Source of the DNA: Ptychodera flava | Taxonomy: Eukaryota > Hemichordata > Enteropneusta > Ptychoderidae | DNA: 64,000 nt | Assembly (NCBI RefSeq): GCF_041260155.1 | Contig: NW_027248278.1 | Coordinates: forward strand, 18,612,244 to 18,676,243 | Direction of reading: 5' to 3' | Shown here: positions 44,721 to 57,570 of the stretch, piece after piece | How positions within the stretch are numbered: position 1 is the first letter of the stretch | Layout of the letters: each line of letters opens with the position of its first letter | Made by a program: the position numbers and the translations under genes | Notes under the pieces: model-generated | The model's input: the letters and a program-made list of their open reading frames with translations, nothing else | What the model was told of the DNA's origin: nothing | Databases searched by the model: none

Positions 44721-45260
44721 CTCGACACGTGGGCTCATAGAAACGGAAATGCTAGTGGAGAAGCTTCCCTCACTGTGCTCCGATGCAGATGAATTGAGAA
44801 TGCAATGACCATGAACCTTTTACCTCCTGCTGCGTGCGTATTGAGGGTGCTCTGTGTAAAACTCTTATGTAACACCATACAGTTATGTAGATTTGCCACT
44901 TTGTTGGAATGAATTTATCTAATTAATGACATTTCATGACGTGAAACAATACCTCTGGCGCTCAGCACAACCCCACGCGAGCATACCGGTGATACCCTTA
45001 TATCACGGGCGATCTTCATGCACTCAGTTACAGTGTTGCTACTGTCCACCATTCCAGTCGATTCCATCTTTGGAGTCCAAATGTTGCTACATGAACACTT
45101 CATAGAAACACGGTCACTGTGACCATGATAGAAACAGACACGATAGTGGAGTGGCTTCTTTGAACTGTTCCCCGACGCAAATGTTTGGAGTCATGAACCT
45201 TTGACCTTCAGCTGCGTAACTCGACATCATTGAGGGCGCTCTGCGTAAAACTAACCCTGG
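44660..45260. repeat. two tandem copies of a diverged repeat
   Basis: 44660-44880 and 45020-45250 share 'actgtccaccattcca', 'gtggag' and 'attgagggtgctctg'-type landmarks. Inverted relatives occur at 50620-50950, and part of the unit at 41270-41480. No intact coding frame. Confidence 0.6.
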
Positions 45261-46180
45261 AGACCATAGAAGACAAGCAAGAGTAGGCAGAGCGACTCCA
45301 AATGTCGCTCTTCAACTGAAATGCAAGTAACATTGCCCTCGTTGCTATTTCACTGAAACGGACTGTTTTTATGTTCTTCATAGAGTTCTGGTGCTTTGAT
45401 TGGCGATACGAAGACCACGCTCGACTCTCAAAACTACGCGTACGTTTAGTCAAGAATATTTGTCTATGCATGTTTCCTCGAAAGATTGGCAACTCTGGCT
45501 CGCACATTTCACTGTCTGCCACTGCCGAACTTATGAGTAATCTTATATTTTTCCAACAGGGTACATGTTGATATAACGTTCAGTTTGACAACTTAGCCCG
45601 CACATGTGTAAACTACATTGTTATATTTGAAAAGTGAATTCTGGTCCGGACTAGAATTAAAATGTGAACAAAACGATCTTACACACATAGACGATAAGTT
45701 GACAAGCTACATAGTGGGTGTTTTAACATTTTTTTGGGAAGAGAATAAGAACTTGCAGTTGACATACAACATTAGAATAATGAAACAATCATCAAAAGTT
45801 AGCCTTGTTGCTCTTTAAAACGGTGATTGCGGCCATTTTGAATTATCAAATATCTGTAAATTTTGCACTGTTACGCCAATTTTTATTTTTTATTTTGATA
45901 GAAAATGTGGAAAATTCAAAAAATGTTTTTTAATTTCGAGGGCAGACAACCTCAAGGGCGCATGCCACCTGTTTTCGAAACAAGATTAAATCATAAACAG
46001 TTTCGCTTCTCCATTCCGTAATCAAACATGTATTTTCTATTATAGCGAAGATTTGCAACAAGTTTGTCGAATTTGTAATGTCTTAAATTTAATAATTGGT
46101 ACGGGGATTTGAACACATCTGAAATTGTGTGATGACGTCATAGAGTGCCACTGGCCTCTAGGGAAATCATTTTATCGTCT
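45261..46180. other. nothing recognised
   Basis: AT-rich; short open frames only, with no domain motif or repeat boundary that I can support. Confidence 0.5.
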
Positions 46181-46189
46181 TTGTACACC

Positions 46190-47010
46190 CCCTGGTGTTA
46201 ATACTTCCATGATTTGCCAATATGTATACGTGCCACCAGTAGGTTGGTCATTTCAGCGACTTAGTCTAAAATGGGGGTATTAATTCAAGTGGAAACCAGT
46301 GTCTAAAATTGGGTTGATTTTTAGAGCCAATTCGTAAAACACGAGAACGAATTTCAACCGAACTCCATTCTCGTCTCGCCAGCTGCACGAAGCTCGTACG
46401 TAGCTGCTCTCAATAAACTTGAGCATCGATAACTTTTTCTGTGGCCAGGGGAACCATGAAAGAGATCCCCTAGCTTTGGCCAAAGTTAAAAACACGGTGA
46501 TGATTGGTCAGAATTCCATGGTTTTTGGCCATTAGAAAACATCCAGCTACAGTGGCTGTAATACACCTAGTATTTATCATAACAGGTTGACTATGGTTAC
46601 ATGAGCTAGTGTTTTACGCTCGAACTGATAGGATTTTTGTTGTTCGGAATTGAAAAAAACACCACTTAGACTGTAGCTGGTGATAACTGATAATTTTCAG
46701 ATAGTGAACCCAAATTTGCTGGGATGCACATAGTTTTTTTAGTATTTCCAGAAATAATTTGGCAAATCATTGCTTGGTCAGCAACAACATAAATACAGTA
46801 GGTTTTCCTGGTAACTCGGTCATGCAAATACTTGGGTTTTAACATACATTAATTTGCAAATTTCGACGCTATGACTTTTGACCTCTGTCAAAGATCATAG
46901 ACGTGTAAAATGAGGCCCCCAAATCGTAAAAGATTTTCGGTCTAAAATGAGCCCTTTGTTTCCTTACGTGCGACTGCACACCCCTACAGCATATCTGAAC
47001 AAGTTCCTTT
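46190..47010. repeat. older interspersed repeat, copy B (uninterrupted)
   Basis: Collinear with copy A but lacking the 2.4-kb insertion: its 'cctagtatttatcataac' corresponds to the joined flanks of the TTAA insertion site. Confidence 0.75.
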
Positions 47011-47119
47011 CCGGGGTGTATGCCTGAGAAACAAAAATCCAAATGAGAGATTGTTTAGAAATGAATTTGAATTTCGATATAATGCCTGCGGAGAATCGAA
47101 AGAGGATAGCGGTCTGTTT

Positions 47120-47791
47120 TGGGGAAGTTCACCAGGGATGATTTTTACATTTGTGGTAGCTCTGTGGTCACTTACCCAGAAAAAACTATTTTCAACATTT
47201 TTAACTCGCAGAATTTTTTACAAAAAGCGATAAATAGTACAGGAAGTTGCCCATGTAATTTGAATCATGGGAAAAAAGCTCCAAACTTGGAGCTTGCGTA
47301 ATGTGATATGGAAGGGACCATCTTCAGACGGATATGGCCCCCACATTGTCCACTCACAGTAACACAGTAGTAAACAGCAACACAAAATCTGACAGTGGAA
47401 AGTTTATTATAAGTGATTCATTGTTTACGCAAGAATAAACAGTATAAACAAAAATTATGTAAATACGCACAGCCTAGTTTAAGCATGGGTGAGTGGACAA
47501 TGCCATACCCATGGGAAAATGGTCCCTTCCATATCGCATTCAGTCTCGGTTACCCAGACTCCTCTGCGCCGGTAGCGCAGAGGAGTCTGGTAACCGAGAT
47601 TATATCACATTATGCAAGCTCCAAGCTTGGCGCGTTTTCCCTTGATTCAAATTACATGGGCAACTTCCTGTACTATTTCTATCTTTTTTTGTAAAAAATC
47701 TTGCAAGTTATAAATGGCGAAAATAGCTTTTCCTGGGTAAGTGACCACAAAGCTAGCACATATGTAAAAATCATCCTTGGTGAACTTCCCC
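47120..47791. mobile_element. 672-bp foldback element with nested hairpin
   Basis: The arms start 'ggggaagttcacc' and end 'ggtgaacttcccc', nearly complementary over about 230 bases ('gtacaggaagttgcccatg' / 'catgggcaacttcctgtac'). The right arm alone contains an extra hairpin at about 47552-47606 with a perfect ~25-base stem around 'actcctctgcgc', probably a later insertion. Confidence 0.8.
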
Positions 47792-49290
47792 TTTATTGTA
47801 ACACTACGTCTTACACCACTGCAAGAATATGGACCAGTAAAGTTGATTTAAATGTATCTTTTTTGCAAGGTTTTGCCAAAATACAAGTCGATATTGTTGA
47901 TTGGCTTGACTTGCTTTCAACGGATCTACTCTGTTGATCAGCGAGCAAATCACGAACACAATTATCATAAACTGCCTTTTGTCAGTTTTCCAGGATAAGA
48001 GGTACTGGCATCGGCACCATTGAGTTGCACTGGCGAAGATTGGTTGGACAAAGGCATATTTGAAACAAACCTAGGAGGTCATGAAGAGACTAGGGTTTGG
48101 GAAACATACATAGCTGTTGGCCTACAGCAAAATCGTTTAAGTTAAATTTGTATCAAAATCGTTGAATGATCGCTTGTTCGGATACAAGTTAGTTTTGCAT
48201 CACTTGAGATCGTTAACAGAAATGAAAGTGGGTTGGCATCGATGACGTATGTGGCATCATAAGTTGTATCGAAGGTTTCTATTGATCCTCAAAACTAGTA
48301 CCTGGATATTGTTGGTTTCGTATCACATGAAATCATTTAGTGTACGGATATGTGAGTGGATGAACAACAACGTTGGTGACGTACCTGATGATATGGTAGG
48401 GTGTTGGCTTTGCCATTAATATTGTTCACAAAATGCACTGTTGTGTGTGGATTGAACAGGGGCCTTAGCCGCAGGCAGCTCGAGACGCCACGTACGGAAC
48501 CCTCATAAATACATGATTGCATGTTCTGCATAGCGCGCCGTTTTGAAATGAGGTAATACAAAAGGTCCAGAAAAAGATCTACATAAAGCTAACATTCTTG
48601 GTAAAATTTGCCATTATTGTAGCGATGATGGAATTGTTGTGTTGTAGCTAAAAGTTCAAAACAATTGCAATGGACAGCACTATCTCGCAGGGAGATGATA
48701 GTGGAGAGAACAAGGGGCCGTTTTCGTGAAAGAATCGTCTTTGAGGAATGTTTAGAAAGCTATGTACGGCGAGAGGTTGTCATACACATTAATTTCTAGG
48801 ACAAAGGACCTCGAGCCTAGACAAAGTTCGCTGGATTAATCTTTAAAATTTAATATGACCCTCAGATGACCTTTTAGTGATCCACTGACTGCACTATGCG
48901 TGTCGGTATCGCCATGCGTTGACCAAAGGAAGGACGTGTTGACATAAGTATGTCACCATAGTTACGAACAAGGAGGTAGAAGGCAGACTGTGTTTACCTC
49001 CATCGTACAACATCTCTTTTACCTCCATGCAGTCACGTCACAACTCTCCATGGTATGACATCAAGAAATCTTCATTAAGGGACATGCCACATGAATGTAG
49101 CTGACATTATTATAGTGCATAATAAGATTACTGTGTTACAGTAACTTCTGCACATTTTGAGGACACTGGATTGTTTCACCTGAGCCTGCCCTTTTGGAAA
49201 AAGATAACGCTACCCAAAAGTTGGACATAAAGTGTTACGCAACGTTTGCGATCAAATCTTTCGAGTAAACATGGTCGATATCGTAACATT
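47792..49290. other. nothing recognised
   Basis: No coding motif, RNA gene or clear repeat boundary seen. Confidence 0.45.
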
Positions 49291-49297
49291 TTTGATA

Positions 49298-50447
49298 AAG
49301 GGTGGACCATTTGATATCCTGGGGGGCGGGCTTGGAAGATTTGGGGGAAAAAAGATGCCAGGTGGAGTTGCTCGAAAAAAAACCTGGCTTTAAGTGGCTG
49401 ATGGAAAAACAATAATGGACCATTGCGACTCGGAAAAAAAATCTTGGCAATTGTTCGATGCACACTGCAGCATCAATAAAAATCAGCAGTAGCTCTGGAG
49501 TTTTATAAAGCATAAACCATTTCAAGCTTGAGGAACAATAACTTAGGATTTATTAAACGAGGAACTGAAATAAATACACAAACAAAAACACTGAAAAATT
49601 GTCAAAAGTTACAGCTACTATCACTGTAGCTTTCAGCAACTGAAAACAAGAACTCGTCTGAAGTGGTCTCATTGAGGAAGATTTTCACACTATTTCAGAC
49701 GGCTTTTCTCTCAGTCATCTCCTTTATATTCTACATGACCTTCTGATTAGGGGAAGTATGCTGAAATTGAAATTGCTCACCAGTGTTTTCCAGAAATGTG
49801 TAAATCTGAATGTATGGATTTTGTCAAAATACCACAAGAAGAGAGACAGCCAGCCATGAACTGGGTCAAGTGGACTCAGTCAGTCAAGTGGACTGTTCAA
49901 CTTGCTAATATCACTCAAACAAGGACACTTGTAAGACAATGACATATTTTTTCAAGCACAAGTAAATGCCATAAATGTACATGATTTTACAAATATATGT
50001 AGGATATCATCATCTCTTCTGATGACACCAGTGATGTTCTCAGAAAAGTTTTCACTGTAAGTTTGTTAGTGCTTAATGTAGAACTCAGTTATCAGGTTGT
50101 TTGATTGTATTTTCAGTGTGTTACCCATGGTATAAATAAGATCTATAAACTGATATTTTTGTAAAGTGAATCAAAATGTACATGTATTTACATATCTTAA
50201 TTTAGTTTCTTGAATACAGTCTGTGTGCGATAGAACAGCATCTTGTTACTGAGTGTGAAAAACCAGCAAACAAACATTGCACCGAAATTTGGTAAAAAAT
50301 ATATATATCGAAGAAGGAAAGTGAAAAAAGTTGCCAGCATATGCCCTGTAGAAAAAAATAATAATTCATGGTGAAGCAGGTTGGAAAAAAATAATGGCTC
50401 TCCACCAATCTTCCAAGCCCCCCCCGGATATCAAATGATCCACCCTT
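49298..50447. mobile_element. TIR element, ~1.15 kb
   Basis: It starts 'gggtggaccatttgatatcc' and ends with the reverse complement 'ggatatcaaatgatccaccc'. The terminal similarity continues about 100 bases inward through a G-rich run and 'cttggaagat'. A related end is at 63406 onward. No transposase seen. Confidence 0.7.
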
Positions 50448-51714
50448 AAAGCATAGTTCGAGAGTCGAGTTAGGTCTCTGCATTGCTCACCACTGTGCGA
50501 AGAAGTCTATGAAGGACAGAGAGCCAGTCCGTTTAAATAATAGTAATCGGGGTGGTGTCACATGCAGTTCGGATGAACTTGCCCTCGATTCTAACTCTGT
50601 CGTCTCACCATCCATGGTCACTCCACAAAGTGGAGTTCAACAGAGCGCCCTCAATATATCGAGTAACACAGCTGAAGGTCAAAGGTCCAGGATGATTGCT
50701 TTCGCAAATCATCTGCATCGCATGAGAGCAGAGCGTAAGGAGTCTCTTCAACTGCGTTTCCGTTTCCATGAGGTGTTCGTGTAGCAGACTTTTGACTCCA
50801 AAGATGGAATCGACGGGAATGGTGGACAGTAACAGCACTGTATTTGACTGCATGAAGACGGCCAGTGATATAAACGTATCACAAGTTTGCTCTGGTGAGG
50901 CTCTGCCAAGCGCTCAAGGTATTGTTCATATAACTTCTTTATGAGTATGCGACTGTCCCAAGAGTTTATATTACGCAATGGCGCTCGGCTCACTAACGTG
51001 GCCATGAGGGTCAAATGATTAGGTTTTCTTACTTCAATCAAACAGGCCGTTTAGCGACAGTGACTTGGTTGTAATTGTCAGAACGTACGCAATCTGACAG
51101 AAAAGTATATACCGTACCAAATTCAAAAGTGTTTTATTTTTTATATTGTGTTAGCGCGGCTGTCATGTTCGTGCGAACATATGAGAGATCGGATATCGGC
51201 ATTTCATGTGGCTGGTATTTACGATTGTTTTGTCCCGTTGGTCATTTTTCATGTACTTATTAAACAAATCATGTATAGATAGCAACTGTGCAAACGTGAC
51301 AATGATATTAACCCGTCTTTGATTTGGTCATGAAGTATTGTGACCCCGTCACGATTAGGCCATGAGGTAAAAAAAGATATTTCTTTTTACCTCTGTGATT
51401 AGGCGAAGTAGCCGCTTATCCAGAAAAGGAGCCACACTTTTTACGATTCTAGACAGAAACTAACCTCTTCCAACAGCTTTATCTGGCCGGCTTTCGATGT
51501 GTACGTTTTGAACTGAACGGGTGTTTCTAAAGCGGCAGAGATACAAAAACGAAACCGGTCAAATTTTAGTTATCGACAAGAGGCCAGATTAGCGTTAATC
51601 GTCTATGTTTGCATGCAGCAAACACGGTCCCTGCACCTTAGTGGGTGTTATTCCGGCGCTTGACTGCCGCTTTGAAGGCAAAGATCTTTCAGCCCGATAG
51701 CAAGTTGGTATTGA

Positions 51715-51875
51715 CCACAGTCACCTGTTTTCAAAAATTCTGCTCTACGCCTATTCAAAACATAAGACTTGTGTACATACGTCTGAGAAGAACACAGGCG
51801 TATTCTCCTCAGACGTGTATGTACACACGTCTTTGGGGCGCGTAGCCGCAGAATTTTAGAAAATAGGCGACTGTG
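51715..51875. mobile_element. foldback MITE
   Basis: Two arms of about 75 bases pair around 51795, with matching landmarks 'cagtcacctgtttt' / 'aaaataggcgactg' and 'tgtacatacgtctgag' / 'ctcagacgtgtatgtaca'. Confidence 0.7.
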
Positions 51876-52099
51876 TATTGACTTAATCATTGTTCTCTTG
51901 TAAATTGGTGTTCGGTAAAACTGAAAAAATCTGCATATTTATTTTAGTAATTTCACAGAGTTAAAGACATTTATGTGACTTTTAGTTTGAAACCCATTAA
52001 TTAAGATGACCGTGAGGACGGCGTTGGGTCATATTACGTGTAAGTCCGTCCGTTCGTCCGTCTGTCCGTCCGTACGTACGTACCCCCTACGTACGTACG

Positions 52100-52184
52100 T
52101 ATGTTTATGTATGTATGTATGTATGTATGTATGTATGTATGTATGTATGTATGTATGTATGTATGTATGTATGTATGTATTATT

Positions 52185-52228
<44 letters not shown>

Positions 52229-52230
52229 TT
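52100..52230. repeat. (GTAT)n followed by (TTTA)n microsatellite
   Basis: About 20 GTAT units to 52180, then about 12 TTTA units. Confidence 0.95.
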
Positions 52231-52299
52231 GCAACTCGATAACTCCGTAGGTGAAACACCTCTTTTCATGGAAGTCGAATAGATTATCAAATAGTAATG

Positions 52300-52936
52300 A
52301 AAATGTTCTTGCTGTTCTGACAGGATTAAAGGGGAACTTCTGACCACAGTACGCGTAGATGGAGTAAATATATAGATCAGGCGACACAGGAATTAACGTT
52401 GCGCTCGAAACTTTATTTCCCCAGGTCAGCCTGATGGCTGCCTGGGGCAACTCTTAGCTCCGAGAGCCTGGAGATATGCTCACTCCAAGGCCCCCAAAGT
52501 CCGACTCCCAAATTTACAATACTTTGTCGACAAGAAAACTTGCCAACGCTAGTTTCACAATGATTAATTCGTAGTATGTATGAGACATGTCACAACATCA
52601 TTGTTTTAAATCCAAGCTGTGAAAATATGAAAAGCGATACTTAACAGCTACAGTTCTGATAAAAGTTCGTCTACATTGTCTTTCTATTGTCCAACCTTGC
52701 GTGAGACATTTCATGCATAATCATAGGAATTCACGATACATGAGGGTGCCAGGAATGGTGCTGCCATTGAATTTGAACACAGGAGAGACTTGCAAATGTA
52801 AATTTGCCGCCAATTTTGAAGAATTACACCTCCGGTAAATCGTGGGAATTCAAGCCCAAGTGGCGAAATGTTGAAATTTGGCGAATTACTAGAATGAAGA
52901 TTTACAGTAACCGGTACAAATTATAGAAACATGACA
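52300..52936. repeat. 637-bp direct repeat, copy 1
   Basis: Nearly identical to 54079-54713. Both begin around 'TGTTCTTGCTGTTCTGACAG' and end '...GAAACATGACA', i.e. TG...CA borders. The pair could be the two LTRs of a small non-autonomous LTR-type element (total 52300-54713) or two copies of another repeat. No clear flanking duplication was seen; it looks broken or never coding. Confidence 0.75.
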
Positions 52937-54078
52937 TCGTTCTTTCTCCCACAAAGGCTTGCCCTCAAGCCTTATATAAAAGGTGTCTCAAATATAGATA
53001 GAATACAAAAATATTACATTTACACAAAATACACAAGGAAAGTACAGAATTTCAGAAGAACATAAAGTGGAAAGTACAATTTTTTGTTTGTAATTAGAAA
53101 ATGACATTGTTATTTGAAAATAATCGAATAATGTATGTGTTGCAGTGCTGATCGCAGATGTATACAAGCTGTATCGGGCAATGTCTGCGGTTATGTTTGT
53201 GATCAAAAGTTTCTCCCAGTGAGATCCGTTTCTAGAACAATTTCGATTACCATATTGACGATGTTCAAATTTAAAAACTAACTATTCAACTCAACTCTCC
53301 AACCCCCCGATCCTTCGTATCGGAGACGTCTTACGCGTAGCACTGCAGCGTCGGTAATTCTCGTAGCTCTATATAATTATCTTCACTTAATAAAAAAAAA
53401 AACACTCCCAACCCCAAACCAACCCGCGTAGATGAGGCTTCGTATAAAATAAAGACAAACGAGTATAAATAATTAGATTTCTCTGTTGAACAATACCAAT
53501 ATTTGGAATTAAAGCGAGTCTACTATACTAACTATTTGACCACAAAAACGCCTCGAACAATTGTCAAATTCAGTTCGCAGACAAAAGACGCAGTTCCAAC
53601 GATCATACACAGTTCTCTTGTTCAACTTCGGCAAATCTCGAATCTGCTCACCCTTCAAAATGTTGATACTCTTATCTTCTCATGGTTGATCTGCCTTGAC
53701 GTGTTCTTCGCTGGCTTCCTTGGGTTGAATGATTCAGCTTGCCTCTGTAAATATCACCTTCTCCTGTAATTTGTTTCGGTCTGAATTCTTCATTGTCCAT
53801 CCTTTATGTCATCCGGGGAATTTCACTCAGGTGTCCGGGAGCGACTCGCTTCTCGAAGTTCTATCGGGAAATTCAATTCAGCTTTGCGGTGAGAGGCTTC
53901 GTTTTCGTCGTTTTCGGGGAATCATGCGGCTCAGATACTGGCAAACGATTCGCTTTGTAGCTCAAGGCTCGACCAAACACCACATTTGGTCGATATTGCA
54001 ACCGGGTTTTAGTTCCTCCACCATATCAAATCGTAAAGAAGTGTCCATCCTGTTCTGAGTCCGGATCAAGGGGTAATA

Positions 54079-54713
54079 AAAATGTTCTTGCTGTTCTGAC
54101 AGGATTAAAGGGGAACTTCTGACCACAGTACGCGTAGATGGAGTAAATATATAGATCAGGCGACACAGGAATTAACGTTGCGCTCGAAACTTTATTTCCC
54201 CAGGTCAGCCTGATGGCTGCCTGGGGCAACTCTTAGCTCCGAGAGCCTGGAGATATGCTCACTCCAAGGCCACCAAAGTCCGACTCTCAAAATTTACAAT
54301 ACTTTGTCGACAAGAGAACTTGCCAACGCTAGTTTCACAATGATTAATTCGCAGTATGTATGAGACATGTCACAACATCATTGTTTTAAATCCAAGCTGT
54401 GAAAATATGAAAAGCGATACTTAACAGCTACAGTTCTGATAAAAGTTCGTCTACATTGTCTTTCTATTGTCCAACCTTGCGTGAGACATTTCATGCATAA
54501 CCATAGAAATTCACGATACATGAGGGTGCCAGGAATGGTGCTGCCATTGAATTTGAACACAGGAGAGACTTGCAAATGTATTGCCGCCAATTTTGAAGAA
54601 TTACACCTCCGGTAAATCGTGGGAATTCAAGCCCAAGTGGCGAAATGTTGAAATTTGGCGAATTACTAGAATGAAGATTTACAGTAACCGGTACAAATTA
54701 TAGAAACATGACA
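54079..54713. repeat. 637-bp direct repeat, copy 2
   Basis: Partner of 52300-52936 in the same orientation. The 1.1 kb between them has no recognisable retroelement protein. The high similarity suggests a young origin or gene conversion. Confidence 0.75.
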
Positions 54714-54921
54714 AGATAAAAGAAAATCATATTACAGAACAATACTTGAAAACACAAAAAACACAGAAGTACAAATATCAGAAAAAAACTACGAAGAGGC
54801 ATCAGACAAGTAAATAGAATACTTGTCAGTGGCTTTAGGGAGATTGTTATATTCATCCACACCCGCAACAGACAAGGTGTTTTGATAAAGAATTGCATAA
54901 GTGCTTTGGGAACTTTAAAGG

Positions 54922-55241
54922 GACAAAGTAGCCCATTTTTCATGAATTTTGTTTGATACGAGATACTACTTATATTGTTTGACCTCTTGAAAGATACTGA
55001 ATGAATGGATGACCATGCATATATACGACCCCAGTTTTAGACACGATACATGAAACCATCGCGAAAATGAATTAATGGTCATGACCATTAATTCATTTTC
55101 GCCATAGTTGCATTAAATTTGTCTAAAACCAGGGTCGAATGTATGCATGGTCACCCATTCAATCAGTATCTTTCAACATGTCAAACAATATAAGTAGTAT
55201 CTCGTATCAAACAAAATTCATGAAAAATGGGCGACTTTGAG
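54922..55241. mobile_element. 320-bp palindromic MITE
   Basis: Two arms of about 157 bases meet at 55081/55082 in the perfect palindrome 'aatggtcatgaccatt', with almost no spacer. The arms match closely ('gatactacttatattgtttgac' and inverse). Confidence 0.85.
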
Positions 55242-55314
55242 GTTCTGACTGCAAGAACGCAGTGATCTGGAAGGGATATAATTATTGAATATACTGGTTA
55301 TATAGATATGTACA

Positions 55315-55315
<1 letters not shown>

Positions 55316-55370
<55 letters not shown>
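55316..55370. repeat. (CTAT)n microsatellite
   Basis: About 13 CTAT units, upstream of the plus-strand ZNF exon. The paralog has a CTAC tract at the matching place. Confidence 0.93.
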
Positions 55371-55538
55371 AATGTATCTATCTGTTTCTGTGTGTATGTG
55401 TATGCATACGTGTACGTATGTATGCATGTGTATGTGTATTCATATGTATATGTATTTTGAAATGGTGTAATTTGAGTTTAGTGTATGCTTATTCAAGCAT
55501 TACCTCGTTAAACGTTGAAATATTTTTGTTCCTTCCAG

Positions 55539-55661
55539 AATGTTCAGTGATTTGTCAAGCTGCAAGACGCTCTGACCTGTTTCAAGACCTGATGATTTCC
55601 TTCGAGATGGTGTCAGACACATTGTGTCAGCAATATAGAGGCAACATACTGCCAATGGAAG
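55539..55661 (+). CDS. plus-strand ZNF upstream exon, conserved unknown module
   Basis: It encodes ECSVICQAARRSDLFQDLMI then SFEMVSDTLCQQYRGNILPM, between 'ttccttccag' and GTAGGC. Length, phase and splice sites equal those of the minus-strand exon. Shared upstream intron sequence ('aaacgttgaa' to 'ttccttccag') supports duplication. Confidence 0.75.
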
Positions 55662-56219
55662 GTAGGCTGGTATATATACATAATACTGCAGCTTGTTAAG
55701 ACATCACTCGAGGAAATAATGGCATATAATGTACTTCTCTTTACAACGAGGAAGGTCGATTATCCGGCATTCCACTGCGTAAACTTAGTTTTCACTTTCT
55801 GAACCTCATCACTTTGTTGACGCATATGTAATAATCCAAGCAAAGTGAGGCCCTGAAGAGATAGGAATAGATTTAGATTTTAGATAAGGAACGAAGTGAC
55901 GATAGTCTGGAGACTTGGTGTATCTACTGTGTTGAGATAAACCATAGACTGTCTACATGTAAACCTAGCTGGTTGAGTAAAGGTTTTGCACCTGATAAAA
56001 CTACAAAAGGGTAGCATGAGAAACATGTTGGAGTGAAACCTGAAAACAACTGCAGAACTAGAATGCTCTATAGATGGCGGCAACACAGTATAGGCTTTGT
56101 AAGTGTACAACCATACTGGTCGACAATGTCGCTGTTGCTTAGGCGATTATGTCATTCTCATTTTACAACGAAATTACAATCTCTTATCACCACTGAGTCC
56201 ATCGGTCGTCGTACGACTA

Positions 56220-56943
56220 CAGGGCTCGAAATTAACTTTTACCTGGTAGTCCACTTGGGCTACCATTTTCTGTAGTTGGTAGCCCAGTGACAATGGTTGG
56301 TAGTCCATGAATATTTTAGTTTAGGGATATTGTACTCATCCGAGTAAAAGCCCCGGTTCAGCCACACAAATAACAGTAAAACTAGGGGTTTCAACTCGAG
56401 AAACCCCATGTTATGTATCACAAATGCTTAATATATGCTAATTTATGTACATTTTAACACTTTCTCTCACTTTCAAAATCGGCTTATACATCCGAAGAAA
56501 GTGTAACTTGAATAAAGAAAACAGAAAAAAAATATTCTCATGATCTTTATGAACTGGCATGCCTTGTTACACCCGAGTCTCTCTGTACAGAACGTAATAC
56601 ATTGATACTGATCGACAACCATAGATAAAAGACAGCGAAACTCAGCCAAGCTTAACTGACACAGTGTTTTATATTACTATTCTAAATCAAACTTAGTATT
56701 ACACAATCTCTTGATATAGAAGTGACAGTTTTGTGAAATTTCACCATCAAAACCCCAAAACTTGATACATGTACGTCTTGTATGCTGCATTTAGCTCGTC
56801 TGAAAGTGACAGACATCGCACGCCAAGTATTTCATGTCCCAGGCTTTGGTAGTCCGTGTAGGCTACCATTTCATGGACTTTGGTAGCCCCAGGGAAAAGT
56901 TGGTAGTCTGTGGACGCGGGACTACCGCTAATTTTGAGCCCTG
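56220..56943. mobile_element. TIR element with 'CAGGGCTCGAAATTA' end
   Basis: It begins CAGGGCTCGAAATTAAC and ends GCTAATTTTGAGCCCTG, flanked by GACTA on both sides (56215-56219 and 56944-56948). The terminal ~90 bases of both ends are rich in 'tggtagcc'/'tagtcc' repeats. No coding capacity. Confidence 0.65.
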
Positions 56944-57189
56944 GACTAGGATACCAGTGATAAAGCAGAGTAGTGGCCTATGAATGACAATAATTGACAT
57001 ATATGTCAAATTCTTTGGAAAAGATTCTTACAGACTGATGATCAAAGCCTGCTATACCACAACTTTTATCTAACTTTATACTCCTCATATTTAAGCCAAC
57101 CCATTATAATATCTCAAGGTAAAACAAATCATATTACAGCTTGCTGACATCAGATTGATGACGTTGTGGATGTTGTAGATTAACTGCCA

Positions 57190-57510
57190 CTTATGTGCTT
57201 ATTAGTCCCCACGGACACCGTCCGGGGGGACTTATAGTTTGGTCATGTCCGTGCGTGCGTCCGTGCGTGCGTCCGTGCGTCTGTCCGTGCACAAGGATAG
57301 TACCCTACCCCATACAGATGCACGTCGATTTGTTTCACAATGCAATCGAATTTTGGCCGTGTTAGAGGATTTTTTAGTTTTCACCTCCATAGACTCCCAT
57401 GTATAAGGCAGTCTCCATAGACTCCATGTATAAGGCAGTCCATAGACTCCCATGTTGCCTTAGACTAAGGCAGTCCATAGACTCCCATGTATAAGGCCAA
57501 AAAAATAAAA
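57190..57510. repeat. 'agtccccacgga' repeat with minisatellite
   Basis: The unit starts 'agtccccacggacaccgtcc', has CGTG-rich short repeats, then several copies of 'ccatagactcccatgtataa' between about 57387 and 57500. A second, related start at 57571 begins the next array. Confidence 0.65.
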
Positions 57511-57570
57511 TAAAAATTTAGTTTCTCATCGTATTCATATTGCAAAAAGGATGCAGTGACACAGTTTTTA

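Noticed and set aside
52006-52242. small protein with VCM and IYLF repeats
   Set aside because: Translated tetranucleotide microsatellite.
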